Shown in pieces: positions 54,901-63,243 of a DNA stretch of 64,000 nt. The notes under the pieces were generated by a model, which saw nothing but the letters and a program-made list of their open reading frames with translations, was not told the origin of the DNA and did not search any database. Positions within the stretch are counted from its first letter, which is position 1. Every line of letters begins with the position of its first letter. This DNA is from Actibacterium naphthalenivorans (GTDB lineage Bacteria; Pseudomonadota; Alphaproteobacteria; Rhodobacterales; Rhodobacteraceae), in assembly GCF_014196965.1 (NCBI RefSeq), contig NZ_JACIEQ010000001.1, positions 620,001-684,000 on the forward strand, given 5' to 3'. A program made the position numbers and the translations under genes.

Positions 54901-55076
54901 CCCTGCAGAAACTCGCCAGGGAACTCGGCGGGCTGCAGGGGCGGCTGAAGAACCCGAAATTCATCGAAAGCGCCCCGCAAGAGGTGATCGAGGAAACCAA
55001 AGAGCTCGCGGCCGCCAAGGTCGAGGAAACCGACAGGCTGAACGCCGCGCTGAAACGGCTGGCCGAACTGGCCTGA
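51990..55076 (+). CDS. valS: Valine--tRNA ligase
   Basis: A class I synthetase of about 1028 residues. HIGH-type motif [28 protein letters not shown] at the N-terminus, [11 protein letters not shown], a CP1 editing insertion (VEVEN..., AVHPSDERY) and KMSKS in [15 protein letters not shown]. The C-terminal coiled coil ([34 protein letters not shown]) is present. ATG at 51990 is used; GTG at 51978 and ATG at 51996 are close alternatives. It is longer than many bacterial ValRS, normal for alphaproteobacteria. Confidence 0.96.
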   Translation: MPMEKTFDAADAEARLYDAWEKSGAFVAGANASRDETFCIMIPPPNVTGSLHMGHAFNNTLQDILVRWHRMRGFDTLWQPGQDHAGIATQMVVERDLAKDKSNATRREMGREAFLEKVWEWKEKSGGTIVNQLKRLGASCDWSRNRFTMDEGFHDAVLKVFVDMYHKGLIYRGKRLVNWDPHFETAISDLEVENIEVDGHMWHFKYPLAGGETYEYVEKDADGNVTLREIRDYISIATTRPETMLGDGAVAVHPSDERYAPIVGKLCEIPVGPKEHRRLIPIITDDYPDKDFGSGAVKITGAHDFNDYQVARRGGIPMYRLMDTRGTMRDDGTPYAEAAMRAQKIAAGAGFSEIEVDSLNLVPDDYRGLDRFEARKRVVADITAEGLAVMIPNPDAGKEDEPDVIPYVEAKKIMQPFGDRSKVVIEPMLTDQWFVDTAQIVQPAIDAVHTGETKILPEQHEKVYFHWLENIEPWCISRQLWWGHQIPVWYGLDLSAPDFRDDEGDGALDEVELGRLLLDGMVHLGDIHHCAHDFGAVEDSFRDEIADIPTPLNHARIVEVPDKQAAIEALATSLAEYNIDQDPTKLVYPVWRDPDVLDTWFSSGLWPIGTLGWPEDTPELHKYFPTDVLVTGFDIIFFWVARMMMMQLAVVGQVPFHTVYVHALVRDEKGKKMSKSLGNVLDPLDLIDEYGADAVRFTLTAMAAMGRDLKLSTQRIAGYRNFGTKLWNAARFAEMNDVFEGYAPDGTIPQPAETVNKWIIGETAKARAATDEALEAYRFNDAANGLYAFVWGKVCDWYVEFSKPLLLDGDDATKAETRATMAWVLDQCLILLHPIMPYITEELWGTLGARQKMLVHADWPTYGTELVDDAADREMNWAIGLIEEIRSARAQMHVPVGLKLPMLQLELDAPGQAAWSRNETLIKRLARIESLTPADALPKGCITIAVEGGTFALPLADVIDVAEEQARLEKSLQKLARELGGLQGRLKNPKFIESAPQEVIEETKELAAAKVEETDRLNAALKRLAELA

Positions 55077-55235
55077 TCTTCTTTTTCGCGGAAATATCCC
55101 CGCCGGAGGCATGAAGCTCTTTCCGCCTCCGGCGCCGTCGCGACAGTTGACATTTTCGCGCCCAACTCGCATGTCACCCGCACCATAACCCGCAACCGGG
55201 CGTTCCGTGGGCGCCAAACCGACGAGGAGGCCCGC

Positions 55236-57182
55236 ATGGCCCAGATTTCTCTCACCTTCCCTGATGGCAATGCGCGTGACTACGCGGCCGGTGTAACCCC
55301 CGCCCAGGTCGCCGCCGACATTTCCACCTCTCTGGCGAAAAAGGCGATCTCCGCCACCGTCAACGGCGCGCATTGGGATCTGCAGTGGCCGATCGCCCAG
55401 GATGCGTCGATCGCCATCAACACGATGAAAGACGACGCCCCCGCGCTGGAGCTGATCCGCCACGACCTGGCCCATATCATGGCCCGCGCGGTGCAGGAGC
55501 TGTGGCCGGATGTGAAGGTCACCATCGGCCCGGTGATCGAAAACGGCTGGTATTACGATTTCGACCGCGAAGAGCCCTTCACCCCCGAGGATCTGGGCGA
55601 GATCGAAAAGAAGATGAAGGAAATCATCAACCGCCGCGACCCCGTCACCACCGAGATCTGGGACCGCGACCGCGCGGTGAAATTCTACGAGGCCAACAAC
55701 GAGCCCTACAAGGTCGAACTGATAGAGGCCATTCCCGGCACCGAACCGCTGCGCATGTACTGGCACGGCCATTGGCAGGATCTGTGCCGCGGCCCGCATC
55801 TGCAGCATACCGGTCAGGTGCCCGCCGACGCGTTCAAGCTGATGAGCGTGGCCGGCGCCTATTGGCGCGGCGACAGCGACCGCGCGATGCTGCAACGCAT
55901 CTACGGCGTGGCCTTCAAGAACAAGGAAGACCTCAAGGCGCATCTGCACATGCTCGAAGAGGCCGCCAAGCGCGACCATCGCAAGCTGGGCCGCGAGATG
56001 GATCTGTTCCACATGCAGGAAGAGGCGCCGGGCCAGATCTTCTGGCACCCCAACGGCTGGCGCATCTACACCACGCTGCAGGATTACATGCGCCGCCGCC
56101 AGAACGCCGGCGGCTATGTCGAGGTCAACACCCCGCAGGTGGTCGACCGCAAGCTGTGGGAAGCCTCGGGCCACTGGGAAAAATACCAGGAGCATATGTT
56201 CATCGTCGAGGTAGACGAAGAGCATGCCCGCGAAAAGGCGGTGAACGCGCTGAAACCGATGAACTGCCCGTGCCACGTGCAGATCTTCAACCAGGGCCTG
56301 AAATCCTACCGCGACCTGCCGCTGCGCATGGCCGAATTCGGATCATGCAACCGCTATGAGCCTTCGGGCGCGCTGCATGGCATCATGCGGGTGCGCGGCT
56401 TCACCCAGGACGATGGCCATATCTTCTGCCGCGAGGATCAGATCGAAAGCGAGACCAAGGAGTTCATCGCCTTTCTGTCGGCGATCTACCGGGATCTCGG
56501 GTTCGACAGTTTCAAGGTCAAGTTCTCGGACCGCCCCGATATGCGCGCCGGCTCCGACGAGGTCTGGGACAGGGCCGAGGCCGCCCTGCTGGCCGCGACC
56601 CGCGCCGCCGGAATCGAGCCCACGCTGAACCCCGGCGAGGGCGCCTTCTACGGCCCCAAGCTGGAGTTCGTGTTGACCGACGCCATCGGGCGCGACTGGC
56701 AATGCGGCACCCATCAGGTGGATTTCGTGCTGCCCGAACGGCTCGACGCAAACTACATCGGCGAAGACGGCGCCAAGCATCGGCCCGTCATGCTGCACCG
56801 GGCCACGCTGGGTTCGTTCGAACGGTTCCTGGGCATCCTGATCGAAGAGCATGCCGGCAAGCTGCCCTTCTGGCTGGCGCCGCGTCAGGTCGTCGTCGCC
56901 TCGATCGTGTCGGATGCGGACGACTTCGTGCAAGAGGTCGTGGCGGCGCTGAAAGCCGTAGGCGTTCACGCCGAGGCCGATGTGCGCAACGAAAAGATCA
57001 ACTACAAGGTGCGCGAACATTCGGTCGGCAAGGTGCCGGTGATCCTGGCCATCGGCCAGAAAGAGGTGGAAGAGCGCACCGTCACCGCCCGGCGGCTGGG
57101 CGAAAAGCAGACCACGGTTGTAACATTGGCAGAGATCGTGGCCACGCTCGCGCAGGAAGCCAAGGCGCCGGACCTGGCCTGA
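55236..57182 (+). CDS. thrS: Threonine--tRNA ligase
   Basis: A 648-residue class II synthetase. Domains in order: TGS ([16 protein letters not shown]), the N2 editing domain with [12 protein letters not shown] and a CRGPHLQHT zinc/editing site, the catalytic core (motif 2 [15 protein letters not shown], motif 3 [18 protein letters not shown]) and the anticodon-binding domain ([17 protein letters not shown]). GAGGAGG is about 6 bases before the ATG. A strong terminator follows. Confidence 0.96.
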   Translation: MAQISLTFPDGNARDYAAGVTPAQVAADISTSLAKKAISATVNGAHWDLQWPIAQDASIAINTMKDDAPALELIRHDLAHIMARAVQELWPDVKVTIGPVIENGWYYDFDREEPFTPEDLGEIEKKMKEIINRRDPVTTEIWDRDRAVKFYEANNEPYKVELIEAIPGTEPLRMYWHGHWQDLCRGPHLQHTGQVPADAFKLMSVAGAYWRGDSDRAMLQRIYGVAFKNKEDLKAHLHMLEEAAKRDHRKLGREMDLFHMQEEAPGQIFWHPNGWRIYTTLQDYMRRRQNAGGYVEVNTPQVVDRKLWEASGHWEKYQEHMFIVEVDEEHAREKAVNALKPMNCPCHVQIFNQGLKSYRDLPLRMAEFGSCNRYEPSGALHGIMRVRGFTQDDGHIFCREDQIESETKEFIAFLSAIYRDLGFDSFKVKFSDRPDMRAGSDEVWDRAEAALLAATRAAGIEPTLNPGEGAFYGPKLEFVLTDAIGRDWQCGTHQVDFVLPERLDANYIGEDGAKHRPVMLHRATLGSFERFLGILIEEHAGKLPFWLAPRQVVVASIVSDADDFVQEVVAALKAVGVHAEADVRNEKINYKVREHSVGKVPVILAIGQKEVEERTVTARRLGEKQTTVVTLAEIVATLAQEAKAPDLA

Positions 57183-57197
57183 GCCGGGGATCAATAC

Positions 57198-57233
57198 CGA
57201 GAAAAGCGCTGGTTTTCAGCGCTTTTCTCGTTT
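57198..57233 (+). terminator. Intrinsic terminator of thrS
   Basis: CGAGAAAAGCGCTG (57198-57211) pairs perfectly with CAGCGCTTTTCTCG (57217-57230) around a 5-base loop and is followed by TTT. It separates thrS from the bufferin operon. Confidence 0.88.
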
Positions 57234-57387
57234 CATACGCCAAATACATTCAAGATTTTGCATTATTACAATCCATAACGCCCACGTGCAACACTCCCAT
57301 GTGAGTGGCAGTTGATGACCCACCTTCGATAGCTCTTCCCGTGTCGCAGACAGCGACGTCTGGAAAACTGTTAAAAGGGAATTCACC

Positions 57388-57678
57388 ATGTCCAACCACG
57401 TTAAAACGCTCGCCGTTGCCGGCGCACTGGCCGCCGCCCTGACTGCACATATCTCCGGCCCCGCGCAGGCGCAGGAGATGGAAAAATGCTTCGGCGTTTC
57501 GCTGGCCGGCCAGAATGACTGTGCTGCCGGCCCCGGCACCACCTGCGCCGGCACCGCCAGCGTCGACTATCAGGGCAACGCCTGGAAGCTCGTCCCGGCC
57601 GGCACCTGCACCACCATGGAACTGCCCGACGGCCGCATGGGCGCGCTCGAAGCGCTCGACCGCGACCTGCCGGCATAA
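57388..57678 (+). CDS. bufA1: Bufferin precursor peptide (BufA1-type, DUF2282)
   Basis: A 96-residue exported precursor. A Sec signal ([20 protein letters not shown], cleavage near AQA|QE) is followed by [22 protein letters not shown] and VPAGTC. The four cysteines at 34, 45, 53 and 74 match the conserved DUF2282 pattern. Bufferins are RiPPs whose core cysteines are converted to thiooxazoles by an MNIO enzyme and which sequester copper in the periplasm, as shown in Caulobacter. AAGGGA is 8 bases before the ATG. The modifying enzyme, partner protein and DoxX genes follow on the same strand. A terminator-like hairpin lies just after its stop. Confidence 0.9.
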   Translation: MSNHVKTLAVAGALAAALTAHISGPAQAQEMEKCFGVSLAGQNDCAAGPGTTCAGTASVDYQGNAWKLVPAGTCTTMELPDGRMGALEALDRDLPA

Positions 57679-57685
57679 AACGACA

Positions 57686-57716
57686 AGGCCCCCGGCCCGG
57701 CGCCGGGGGCTTTTCC
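57686..57716 (+). terminator. Hairpin between bufA1 and bufB: attenuator/terminator
   Basis: AAGCCCCCGGC-type arms: GCCCCCGGC (57688-57696) pairs with GCCGGGGGC (57702-57710) around a 5-base loop, extended by AA/TT and followed by TTTT. With the next gene only about 20 bases on and in the same direction, it probably acts as a partial terminator, giving more precursor than enzyme. Confidence 0.75.
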
Positions 57717-57731
57717 TGTGGGAGGATCACC

Positions 57732-58592
57732 ATGCTCGATACCGCGACACACCGCCATCACCACCTGCCCGATCGCCCCGGCGTCGGCTACAAACCCCAG
57801 CATTTCGCCGCGATCATGGAGGCGCCCGCGCCCGTCGAATGGTTCGAGATCCATGCCGAGAACTACATGGGCGACGGCGGCCGCCCCCTTGCGCAGCTGC
57901 GGCATCTGGCCGAACGGTTCGCGATCTCCGTTCACGGCGTCGGCCTGTCCATCGGCGGCGAGGCGCCGCTGGACCGTGACCATCTGGCCCGGCTGAAGCA
58001 CCTGACCGGCTGGCTGCAACCGGCCCGCTTTTCCGAACACCTGGCCTGGTCCACCCATGACACGCAGTTCCTGAACGATCTGCTGCCCCTGCCCTATACC
58101 GCCCAAACGCTGACCCGCGTGGCCGACCATATCGACCAGGTGCAGGAGGCGCTGGGGCGGCAGATGCTTTTGGAAAACCCGTCCACCTATCTCGCCTTCG
58201 CCGAAAGCGATATGCCTGAAACCGCGTTTCTGGCCGAGATCGCCCGCCGCACCGGCTGCGGCCTGCTGCTGGATGTCAACAACGTCTTCGTGTCCGCCAC
58301 CAATCAGCAGACCGACCCGCGCGCCTATATCGACGCCTTCCCGCTGCATCTCGTCGGTGAGATCCACCTCGGCGGCCATGACGAGGATGCCGACGACCAC
58401 GGCGCGCCCCTGCTGATCGACAGCCACGGCGCCACGGTGGTGGATCCTGTCTGGGCGCTCTATGCCTATACGATCGCGCGCACCGGGCCCCGCCCCACCC
58501 TGATCGAATGGGACAATGACGTGCCCGACTGGCCGGTTCTGGCCGCCGAGGCGGCGCGCGCGGCGGCCGTGCTTGACCGGGTGCCGGCATGA
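57732..58592 (+). CDS. bufB1: Bufferin-modifying multinuclear non-heme iron oxidase (MNIO, DUF692)
   Basis: A 286-residue TIM-barrel MNIO. Conserved family motifs: [64 protein letters not shown] and IDSHG, with PTLIEWDND. These hold the His/Asp/Glu ligands of the iron cluster. GGGAGG precedes the ATG. In known bufferin systems the enzyme oxidises cysteines of BufA with molecular oxygen. It overlaps bufC by 4 bases. Confidence 0.9.
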   Translation: MLDTATHRHHHLPDRPGVGYKPQHFAAIMEAPAPVEWFEIHAENYMGDGGRPLAQLRHLAERFAISVHGVGLSIGGEAPLDRDHLARLKHLTGWLQPARFSEHLAWSTHDTQFLNDLLPLPYTAQTLTRVADHIDQVQEALGRQMLLENPSTYLAFAESDMPETAFLAEIARRTGCGLLLDVNNVFVSATNQQTDPRAYIDAFPLHLVGEIHLGGHDEDADDHGAPLLIDSHGATVVDPVWALYAYTIARTGPRPTLIEWDNDVPDWPVLAAEAARAAAVLDRVPA

Positions 58593-59350
58593 CGGTGCGC
58601 CAGCATGATTTCACCACCGCGCTGCTGAACCCGGCGGCGCCTGTCCCGCACGGCCTCACCGGGCCCGCGGGGCGCCCGGCGGGCAAGCGTTTCAACGTGT
58701 ATCGCAACAATGTGGCGGTCAGCCTGACCGAAGCGTTGAAAACCGCCTTCCCGGTTTTGCGCGCGCTGGTGGGCGACGCGTTCTTCGAGGCGATGGCCGG
58801 CGTGTTCCTGCGCGACAACCCGCCGGAATCACCGCTGATGATGCATTATGGCGCGCAGATGCCCGGCTTTCTGGCCGGTTTCGCCCCCGTCCGGCATCTG
58901 GCCTACCTGCCAGACATCGCGCGGCTGGAGCTTGCCCTGCGCGAAAGCTATCACGCCAAAGACGCCACCCCCGTCGCCCCCGAGGTGCTGCTGGCGCTGC
59001 CGCCCGACCGGCTGATGCAGGCGCGGCTGCGCCTCGCGCCTGCCCTGCGCCTTCTGCAGGCGCCCTTTCCGGTGGCGTCGATCTGGCTGGCCCACAGGCA
59101 GGCGGATGCGCCCAAGCCCGCGATGCGCCCGGAAGCCGCGCTGATCACCCGCCCCGGCTTTGACCCGGTGGTCAGCGCGCTGCCCCCGGGCGGCGGCGCC
59201 TTCGTCGCCGGCCTGCTCTCGGGTCAACCGCTGGCCCCCGCCCTGGCCATGGCCGAGGCAGAGACCCCCGATTTCGACCTGACAGAAACACTAGGCCTGC
59301 TGATCAGCGGCCAGGCGATCATCGCCATCGAAGAGAAGGTATTGCTGTGA
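58589..59350 (+). CDS. bufC1: Bufferin partner protein BufC (DUF2063)
   Basis: A 253-residue protein with an N-terminal HvfC/BufC-type DUF2063 domain ([74 protein letters not shown]). Such proteins bind the precursor's leader and present it to the MNIO, acting like a RiPP recognition partner. It overlaps bufB and doxX by 4 bases each, giving fixed stoichiometry. No catalytic motif is apparent. Confidence 0.88.
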   Translation: MTVRQHDFTTALLNPAAPVPHGLTGPAGRPAGKRFNVYRNNVAVSLTEALKTAFPVLRALVGDAFFEAMAGVFLRDNPPESPLMMHYGAQMPGFLAGFAPVRHLAYLPDIARLELALRESYHAKDATPVAPEVLLALPPDRLMQARLRLAPALRLLQAPFPVASIWLAHRQADAPKPAMRPEAALITRPGFDPVVSALPPGGGAFVAGLLSGQPLAPALAMAEAETPDFDLTETLGLLISGQAIIAIEEKVLL

Positions 59351-59922
59351 ACACCCTGATTTCCATTCATGACGCCACGTTCGACCGGCTGGAAAACGCC
59401 GCCGCCCCTTGGCTTCTGCCGACGCTGGCGCGCTTCACCTTCGCCGCGACGCTGCTGCTTTACTTCTGGAATTCGGGCCTGACCAAACTCGGCGGCGGCA
59501 TCGGCGGGCTGTTTGCCCCGTCGCTGGGCGCCTATGCGCAGATCTTCCCCAAGGCGATGGAGGCCGTCGGCTATGATGTCGGTCAGCTCGGCCTGTTTCA
59601 CCGGCTGGTGGTTCTGGCCGGTACCTATGCCGAGTTCCTGCTGCCGCTGCTTTTGCTGCTCGGCCTTGCCACCCGTCTGTCGGCGCTTGGCATGATCGGC
59701 TTCATCGCGGTGCAATCGCTGACCGATCTGTTCGGCCATGGCGCGATCAGCCAGCCCGAAACGCTGGGCGCGTGGTTCGACCGGGTGCCCGACAGCCCGA
59801 TCCTGGATCAGCGGCTGTTCTGGATTACCGTCCTGATGGTGCTGGTGATCCGCGGGGCCGGCCCGCTCTCGCTCGACCGGCTGCTGCGGCGCCACGCGCC
59901 CTATGACAGCAGCGCCGCCTGA
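59347..59922 (+). CDS. DoxX-family membrane protein of the bufferin operon
   Basis: A 191-residue membrane protein with four helices (LARFTFAATLLLYFWNSGL; LVVLAGTYAEFLLPLLLLLGLATRLSALGMIGFIAV; FWITVLMVLVIRGAG). GTG start at 59347, overlapping bufC by 4 bases. DoxX proteins recur in bufferin and related MNIO operons; a redox or export-linked role is supposed but unproven. Its last 22 bases overlap the 3' end of the convergent ArsC-like gene. Confidence 0.87.
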   Translation: MNTLISIHDATFDRLENAAAPWLLPTLARFTFAATLLLYFWNSGLTKLGGGIGGLFAPSLGAYAQIFPKAMEAVGYDVGQLGLFHRLVVLAGTYAEFLLPLLLLLGLATRLSALGMIGFIAVQSLTDLFGHGAISQPETLGAWFDRVPDSPILDQRLFWITVLMVLVIRGAGPLSLDRLLRRHAPYDSSAA

Positions 59923-60227
59923 ACGTCTTTGCCCCAACCAAGCCAGAGCTGCCCACCCTGGTCTATGACCGGTCGTTTCATCAGTGCCGGATGCGCCCGC
60001 AGGAGCGTCAGAGGGTCGCCCGCGCGCTCCTCCTCGCTCAGGCCGCGCCACGTCGTTGAGCGGCGATTGAGCAGGTCATCCCCGAATTCGGTCAGAAACC
60101 GCTGCACCTCCGCCTCCGGCAAACCATCGGCCCGGACGTCGACAAACGTCACCTCATGCCCTGCCGCAGCCAATGATTTCATGGCTTTGCGGCAGGTGTC
60201 ACAGTTCTTCAGCCCATAAACCTGCAT
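59901..60227 (-). CDS. ArsC/Spx/YffB-family thioredoxin-fold protein
   Basis: A 108-residue protein of the arsenate-reductase-related family. Active-site start VYGLKNCDTCRKAMKSL with a CxxC pair, then LLNRRSTTWRGLSEEE and RPVIDQGGQLWLGWGKD. The RPV(V/I) cis-proline region is intact. The short form matches YffB rather than true arsenate reductase, so arsenic resistance should not be assumed. Convergent with and overlapping the doxX gene. Confidence 0.88.
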   Translation of the reverse strand: MQVYGLKNCDTCRKAMKSLAAAGHEVTFVDVRADGLPEAEVQRFLTEFGDDLLNRRSTTWRGLSEEERAGDPLTLLRAHPALMKRPVIDQGGQLWLGWGKDVQAALLS

Positions 60228-60443
60228 TTCGCCCTCGTTTTGCGCAGACTATAGCCGGGCGGCGCGGAAGGCGAGACTTCACCCTTGATTTTCACGCGAT
60301 TCGCCCCCCATGATTTTGACGTGACGACAGAGTTTCTATGACGACCGCTCCTCCTTCAGGGGCAGCCGGAAGACTTGGAAGACCCTGGCTGTGACCTGCC
60401 CGAAGCAATACCGCGGACGGGCCTTGACGAAAGGAGAAACGGA

Positions 60444-60650
60444 ATGCCCACCGGCACCGTGAAATGGTTCAACACCACCAAAGGCTACGGCTTCATTGCG
60501 CCCGATGATGGCGGCAAGGATATTTTCGTGCATATTTCGGCCGTTGAACGCGCCGGAATGACCGGGCTGGCCGACAATCAGAAGGTCGCCTTTGAAATGA
60601 TCGAAGGCCGGGATGGCCGCCAGTCCGCCGGCGATCTCAAGGCGCTCTGA
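60444..60650 (+). CDS. Cold-shock protein (CspA family)
   Basis: A 68-residue OB-fold RNA chaperone: MPTGTVKWFNTTKGYGFIAPDDGGKD-type start with RNP1 (KGYGFI) and RNP2 (DIFVHI). AAGGAG is 7 bases before the ATG at 60444; the longer open frame is 5' UTR. It is preceded by about 215 non-coding bases, as is usual for csp genes whose leaders are structured, and followed by a terminator. Confidence 0.94.
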   Translation: MPTGTVKWFNTTKGYGFIAPDDGGKDIFVHISAVERAGMTGLADNQKVAFEMIEGRDGRQSAGDLKAL

Positions 60651-60672
60651 CCGACGATTCACTTTCACATCT

Positions 60673-60709
60673 GCGCCGCGCGATCCCTCCGGGCGGCGCT
60701 TTGTTTTTC
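60673..60709 (+). terminator. Intrinsic terminator of the cold-shock gene
   Basis: GCGCCGC (60673-60679) and GCGGCGC (60693-60699) pair around a 13-base loop and are followed by TTTGTTTTT. Confidence 0.8.
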
Positions 60710-60832
60710 GGCAAACGCTGCTATTTCGCTCATTCGGTTCGCGCCCGTCCGGAGCGCGCCGCGACGCGGCAATCGTGATTAGGCGCGACAGCACGCCGCA
60801 TCTATCCTGACCCCACGACGCGAACGAAAAAT

Positions 60833-60903
60833 GGGAGGTGAGCGGCCGCAAGGGCTGATCCCTCTTCCTGCGCACGCTCACCTTCCCCAGCGAAGGAGGG
60901 TGA
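60833..60903 (+). promoter_or_regulatory. Mutually exclusive hairpins that may hide or free a ribosome site
   Basis: Hairpin A: GGGAGGTGAGCG (60833-60844) pairs with CGCTCACCTTCCC (60875-60887) with one bulge. Hairpin B: TCACCTTCC (60878-60886) pairs with GGAGGGTGA (60895-60903) with one wobble, burying the ribosome site of the gene at 60905. Both use the same middle segment, so they exclude each other: A exposes and B blocks the site. Confidence 0.5.
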
Positions 60904-60904
60904 C

Positions 60905-61192
60905 ATGCCTGATTTTCTGACCATTCTGGCCATCTACTACAGTTGCGATCTGGCCGCGCAGAGCACATTTCTGCCCCCCGCCGAAGCGCAGATCTGCGCC
61001 GTGGCCTACAGCCGGGTCAAAGCGCATTTCCTGACCGAAGAGGAACTGGCCGCCCTTGCCGGTGCCCCCATGGCCACGCGGGCGGCGGGGCTGCGCGACG
61101 GGTACCTTCGGTTCAAGGCGTGGGAAACCGACCATCCCGGCACCGTCCGGCATCTGCGACAGGCCGGGGCGCTGAAACTGATCGACGGTTAG
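60905..61192 (+). CDS. Small protein of unknown function
   Basis: 95 residues, not recognised. The first 20 residues (MPDFLTILAIYYSCDLAAQS) are hydrophobic enough to suggest a weak signal or membrane-associated helix; the rest is helical and charged (FLTEEELAALAG, GYLRFKAWETDHPGTVRHLRQAG). Two cysteines (near 14 and 31). A strong GAAGGAGG site directly before the ATG supports translation, and the leader shows switching hairpins. It might be a Rhodobacterales-specific protein. Function cannot be inferred. Confidence 0.6.
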   Translation: MPDFLTILAIYYSCDLAAQSTFLPPAEAQICAVAYSRVKAHFLTEEELAALAGAPMATRAAGLRDGYLRFKAWETDHPGTVRHLRQAGALKLIDG

Positions 61193-61204
61193 GCCAAGCC
61201 CCTG

Positions 61205-61513
61205 TCAGGCCGGATCTTTTTCCGGCCTGGGCGACAGATCGCTCCAGTCTTCGCCCATGGCGACGATACAGCTTTTGCCATCGGCATAGGTCATCACAAG
61301 GGTCCAGTCGCCGGATGATTCCGAGCGCCAGACTTCCATGATCCGTTCGATATCTCGTATGCCGGTGGCCACGCGGGTTTCACCAAGCTGCCGGGTCAGC
61401 TTTTGGGTCATCTCATCGCGCGGGGCGCAGATGATTTCGGCAATGGGCGAGGCGGCAACCGCCGACCCGCCCAGCAAGGCGGCTGTCAGAACAGCGATGC
61501 GGAGAGAGGGCAC
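61205..61513 (-). CDS. Small exported protein of unknown function
   Basis: 102 residues starting at a GTG (61511-61513). The start LRIAVLTAALLGGSAVAA is a clear Sec signal, leaving about 80 mature residues with two cysteines (IICAPRD and KSCIVAM) that could pair. The segment TLVMTYADGKSCIVAMGEDW recalls small periplasmic proteins common in Rhodobacterales. Convergent with the 60905 gene, 12 bases apart. CAGGCCGGA (61206-61214) and TCCGGCCTG (61221-61229) form a hairpin over its last codons and may end both transcripts. Confidence 0.65.
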   Translation of the reverse strand: MPSLRIAVLTAALLGGSAVAASPIAEIICAPRDEMTQKLTRQLGETRVATGIRDIERIMEVWRSESSGDWTLVMTYADGKSCIVAMGEDWSDLSPRPEKDPA

Positions 61514-61609
61514 GGGTGAGTCGGTCCTTCTTGTTCTTGGCTCTGAACCAAGTGTAACAGGAATATGACGACCCGTGGATCAAATTTACGGATAAGCTTA
61601 TCCGCCCCC

Positions 61610-61909
61610 TTACCAGCCCAGTTCCTGATAGCCCGAGTCCTTCACGTTCAGGATGAAGACGCGGCCGTTATAATGCTGCGGAACCTCTGCCACCTGCTGG
61701 AACGGGAACACCGGCGTTCCATCGCAAGACACGCCCGAGGGCGCCTGGACCGGCGCCAACTGAAGCGGGCAGTTGTTGACCGTATACGGATAAGACCGCA
61801 CCGGCGTGGAGTTCGGATTGTTCGGTGCGGTATCGGTTCCGGCCAGCGCCGAAACCGCAGACAGCACAAGAGAGCCGCACAAGGCGGCCGCATAGGTCGT
61901 GTTCAACAT
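61610..61909 (-). CDS. Small secreted protein of unknown function with a CtrA-type box upstream
   Basis: 99 residues. Signal MLNTTYAAALCGSLVLSAVSA with cleavage near ALA|GT; the mature part has two cysteines (NNCPLQL, GVSCDGTP) likely bridged, and no recognised domain. Proline-rich middle and FILNVKDSG near the end. It is preceded by a perfect TTAA-N7-TTAA motif, suggesting cell-cycle or motility-linked control. I cannot name a function. Confidence 0.6.
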   Translation of the reverse strand: MLNTTYAAALCGSLVLSAVSALAGTDTAPNNPNSTPVRSYPYTVNNCPLQLAPVQAPSGVSCDGTPVFPFQQVAEVPQHYNGRVFILNVKDSGYQELGW

Positions 61910-61953
61910 GGTACCCCCACCAATAAATGTTTTACTGCTCGAAAATCTTTTTA

Positions 61954-61968
61954 TTAACGAAACGTTAA
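61954..61968. promoter_or_regulatory. CtrA-type binding site
   Basis: TTAACGAAACGTTAA is a perfect TTAA-N7-TTAA, the CtrA consensus of alphaproteobacteria, inside a 7-bp inverted repeat (ATTAACG/CGTTAAT, 61953-61969). It lies about 45 bases upstream of the secreted-protein start at 61909. Confidence 0.5.
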
Positions 61969-62124
61969 TCTCTTGGGGGGCGGAGTCAATCGAGTCGGGC
62001 GCGCGGCGGCGCGGCCTCGCGGGATGTTTGCGCTGACACGCGGCGGGGCTTCAATCGCCGGTTGATCGCACCTTCCGCACGAAACGCCCCCCGGTTATGT
62101 ACGAAAGACATGAGGCTCAGAGCC

Positions 62125-63033
62125 TCACTCCCCCAACACGCCCTCGAACTCCCGCCATTCGCCCTTGCTCATGCCGGAATTTTCCTGCGTCACCTCTTCA
62201 CCCTTCAGCATCCGGCGCAGACAGTCGAGCGCCTTTGAGGAAAGTGTGACGCCGCCCATCCGGTAATCCTCGAACGCGGCGAAGGCGGCGGGCACCCAGT
62301 CGGCCACGACCGAACAGATCGCGTCGGCGTAAACCCGGATCTCGTATTGCGCATGGACGTCGGCGCGCAGACGCAGAAAGTGGAACAGGTTGTGCAGATC
62401 AACCTTCCAGTACCATTGCGTGTAGATATTCGCGGGCAGGTTCATCCGGGCCAGCTCTCGCGCGAGGCCCTGCTGGCCCTCGTCGGAAATCATCGCCTCA
62501 TAATTGTCATAGGCGCGGTTGCTGTCGGCCTTGAGAATCTCCAGCACGCGGGCGGCCTCTGCCCCTTCCAGAACCGCGCCGCGGCCCTGGTTGTTCACAA
62601 CCGACTGCGCCGCCAGCGCGCCCGGCTCGGGGATGTAGAACTCTCGGTCGAGGATCGAGTAGCGGGCCGAATATTCGTTGACGTTGGCGGTGCGGTGGCG
62701 GATCCACTGCCGCGCAACGAAGACCGGCAGTTTGACATGCAGCTTGATCTCGCACATCTCGAACGGGGTCGAATGCCAGTGCCGCATCAGATAGCGGATC
62801 AGCCCGGCATCGTTGCTGACAGATTTGGTGCCCTTTCCATAGGACACGCGCGCCGCCTGACAGATGGCGGCATCGTCGCCCATATAGTCGATAACCCGGA
62901 CAAACCCGTGATCCAGCACCGGGATCGCCTTGTAAAGATGCGCCTCCATCCCTTCGGACACCGCCCGCAGCGTGGGTTTCGGCGTGGCGCGCAGGGTGTC
63001 AATCTCGGCCTGTTGCTCGGGGCTCAGCGGCAT
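62125..63033 (-). CDS. thyX: Flavin-dependent thymidylate synthase
   Basis: A 302-residue ThyX, which makes dTMP from dUMP with methylene-THF and FAD. The signature [15 protein letters not shown] (RHRx7S) is present, as is [28 protein letters not shown] upstream and [21 protein letters not shown] is 9 bases before the ATG. Longer than the 230-residue bacterial minimum but normal for alphaproteobacteria. A small hairpin TGAGGCT/AGCCTCA (62111-62127) overlaps the stop codon. Confidence 0.94.
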   Translation of the reverse strand: MPLSPEQQAEIDTLRATPKPTLRAVSEGMEAHLYKAIPVLDHGFVRVIDYMGDDAAICQAARVSYGKGTKSVSNDAGLIRYLMRHWHSTPFEMCEIKLHVKLPVFVARQWIRHRTANVNEYSARYSILDREFYIPEPGALAAQSVVNNQGRGAVLEGAEAARVLEILKADSNRAYDNYEAMISDEGQQGLARELARMNLPANIYTQWYWKVDLHNLFHFLRLRADVHAQYEIRVYADAICSVVADWVPAAFAAFEDYRMGGVTLSSKALDCLRRMLKGEEVTQENSGMSKGEWREFEGVLGE

Positions 63034-63243
63034 GGGGGCGATCCTTGTTGTTCTTCAAACGAGTCGGAGGCCACTATATCTATGGCGGCACCTTTGCGGA
63101 ACCACGATATGCGGTGAATTTCGCGCGACCCCGGCAAGGCGGGATTTTACGCAACGCATCGGCAAAAGCCACCCGCCGGGAATTGACTTTTGGCCCCGCA
63201 AACAAGACGCTTCGCGCAAAACGAATAAACAAAGAGCAGCATC

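Noticed and set aside
52416-56276. A 1286-codon open frame on the minus strand
   Set aside because: It lies antisense to valS and thrS, both certain genes. Its translation is His/Arg/Gly-rich with no motif; long antisense frames are expected in GC-rich DNA.
59901-60227. An arsenic-resistance gene
   Set aside because: The short YffB/Spx-like form lacks an ars operon context; family name only is given.
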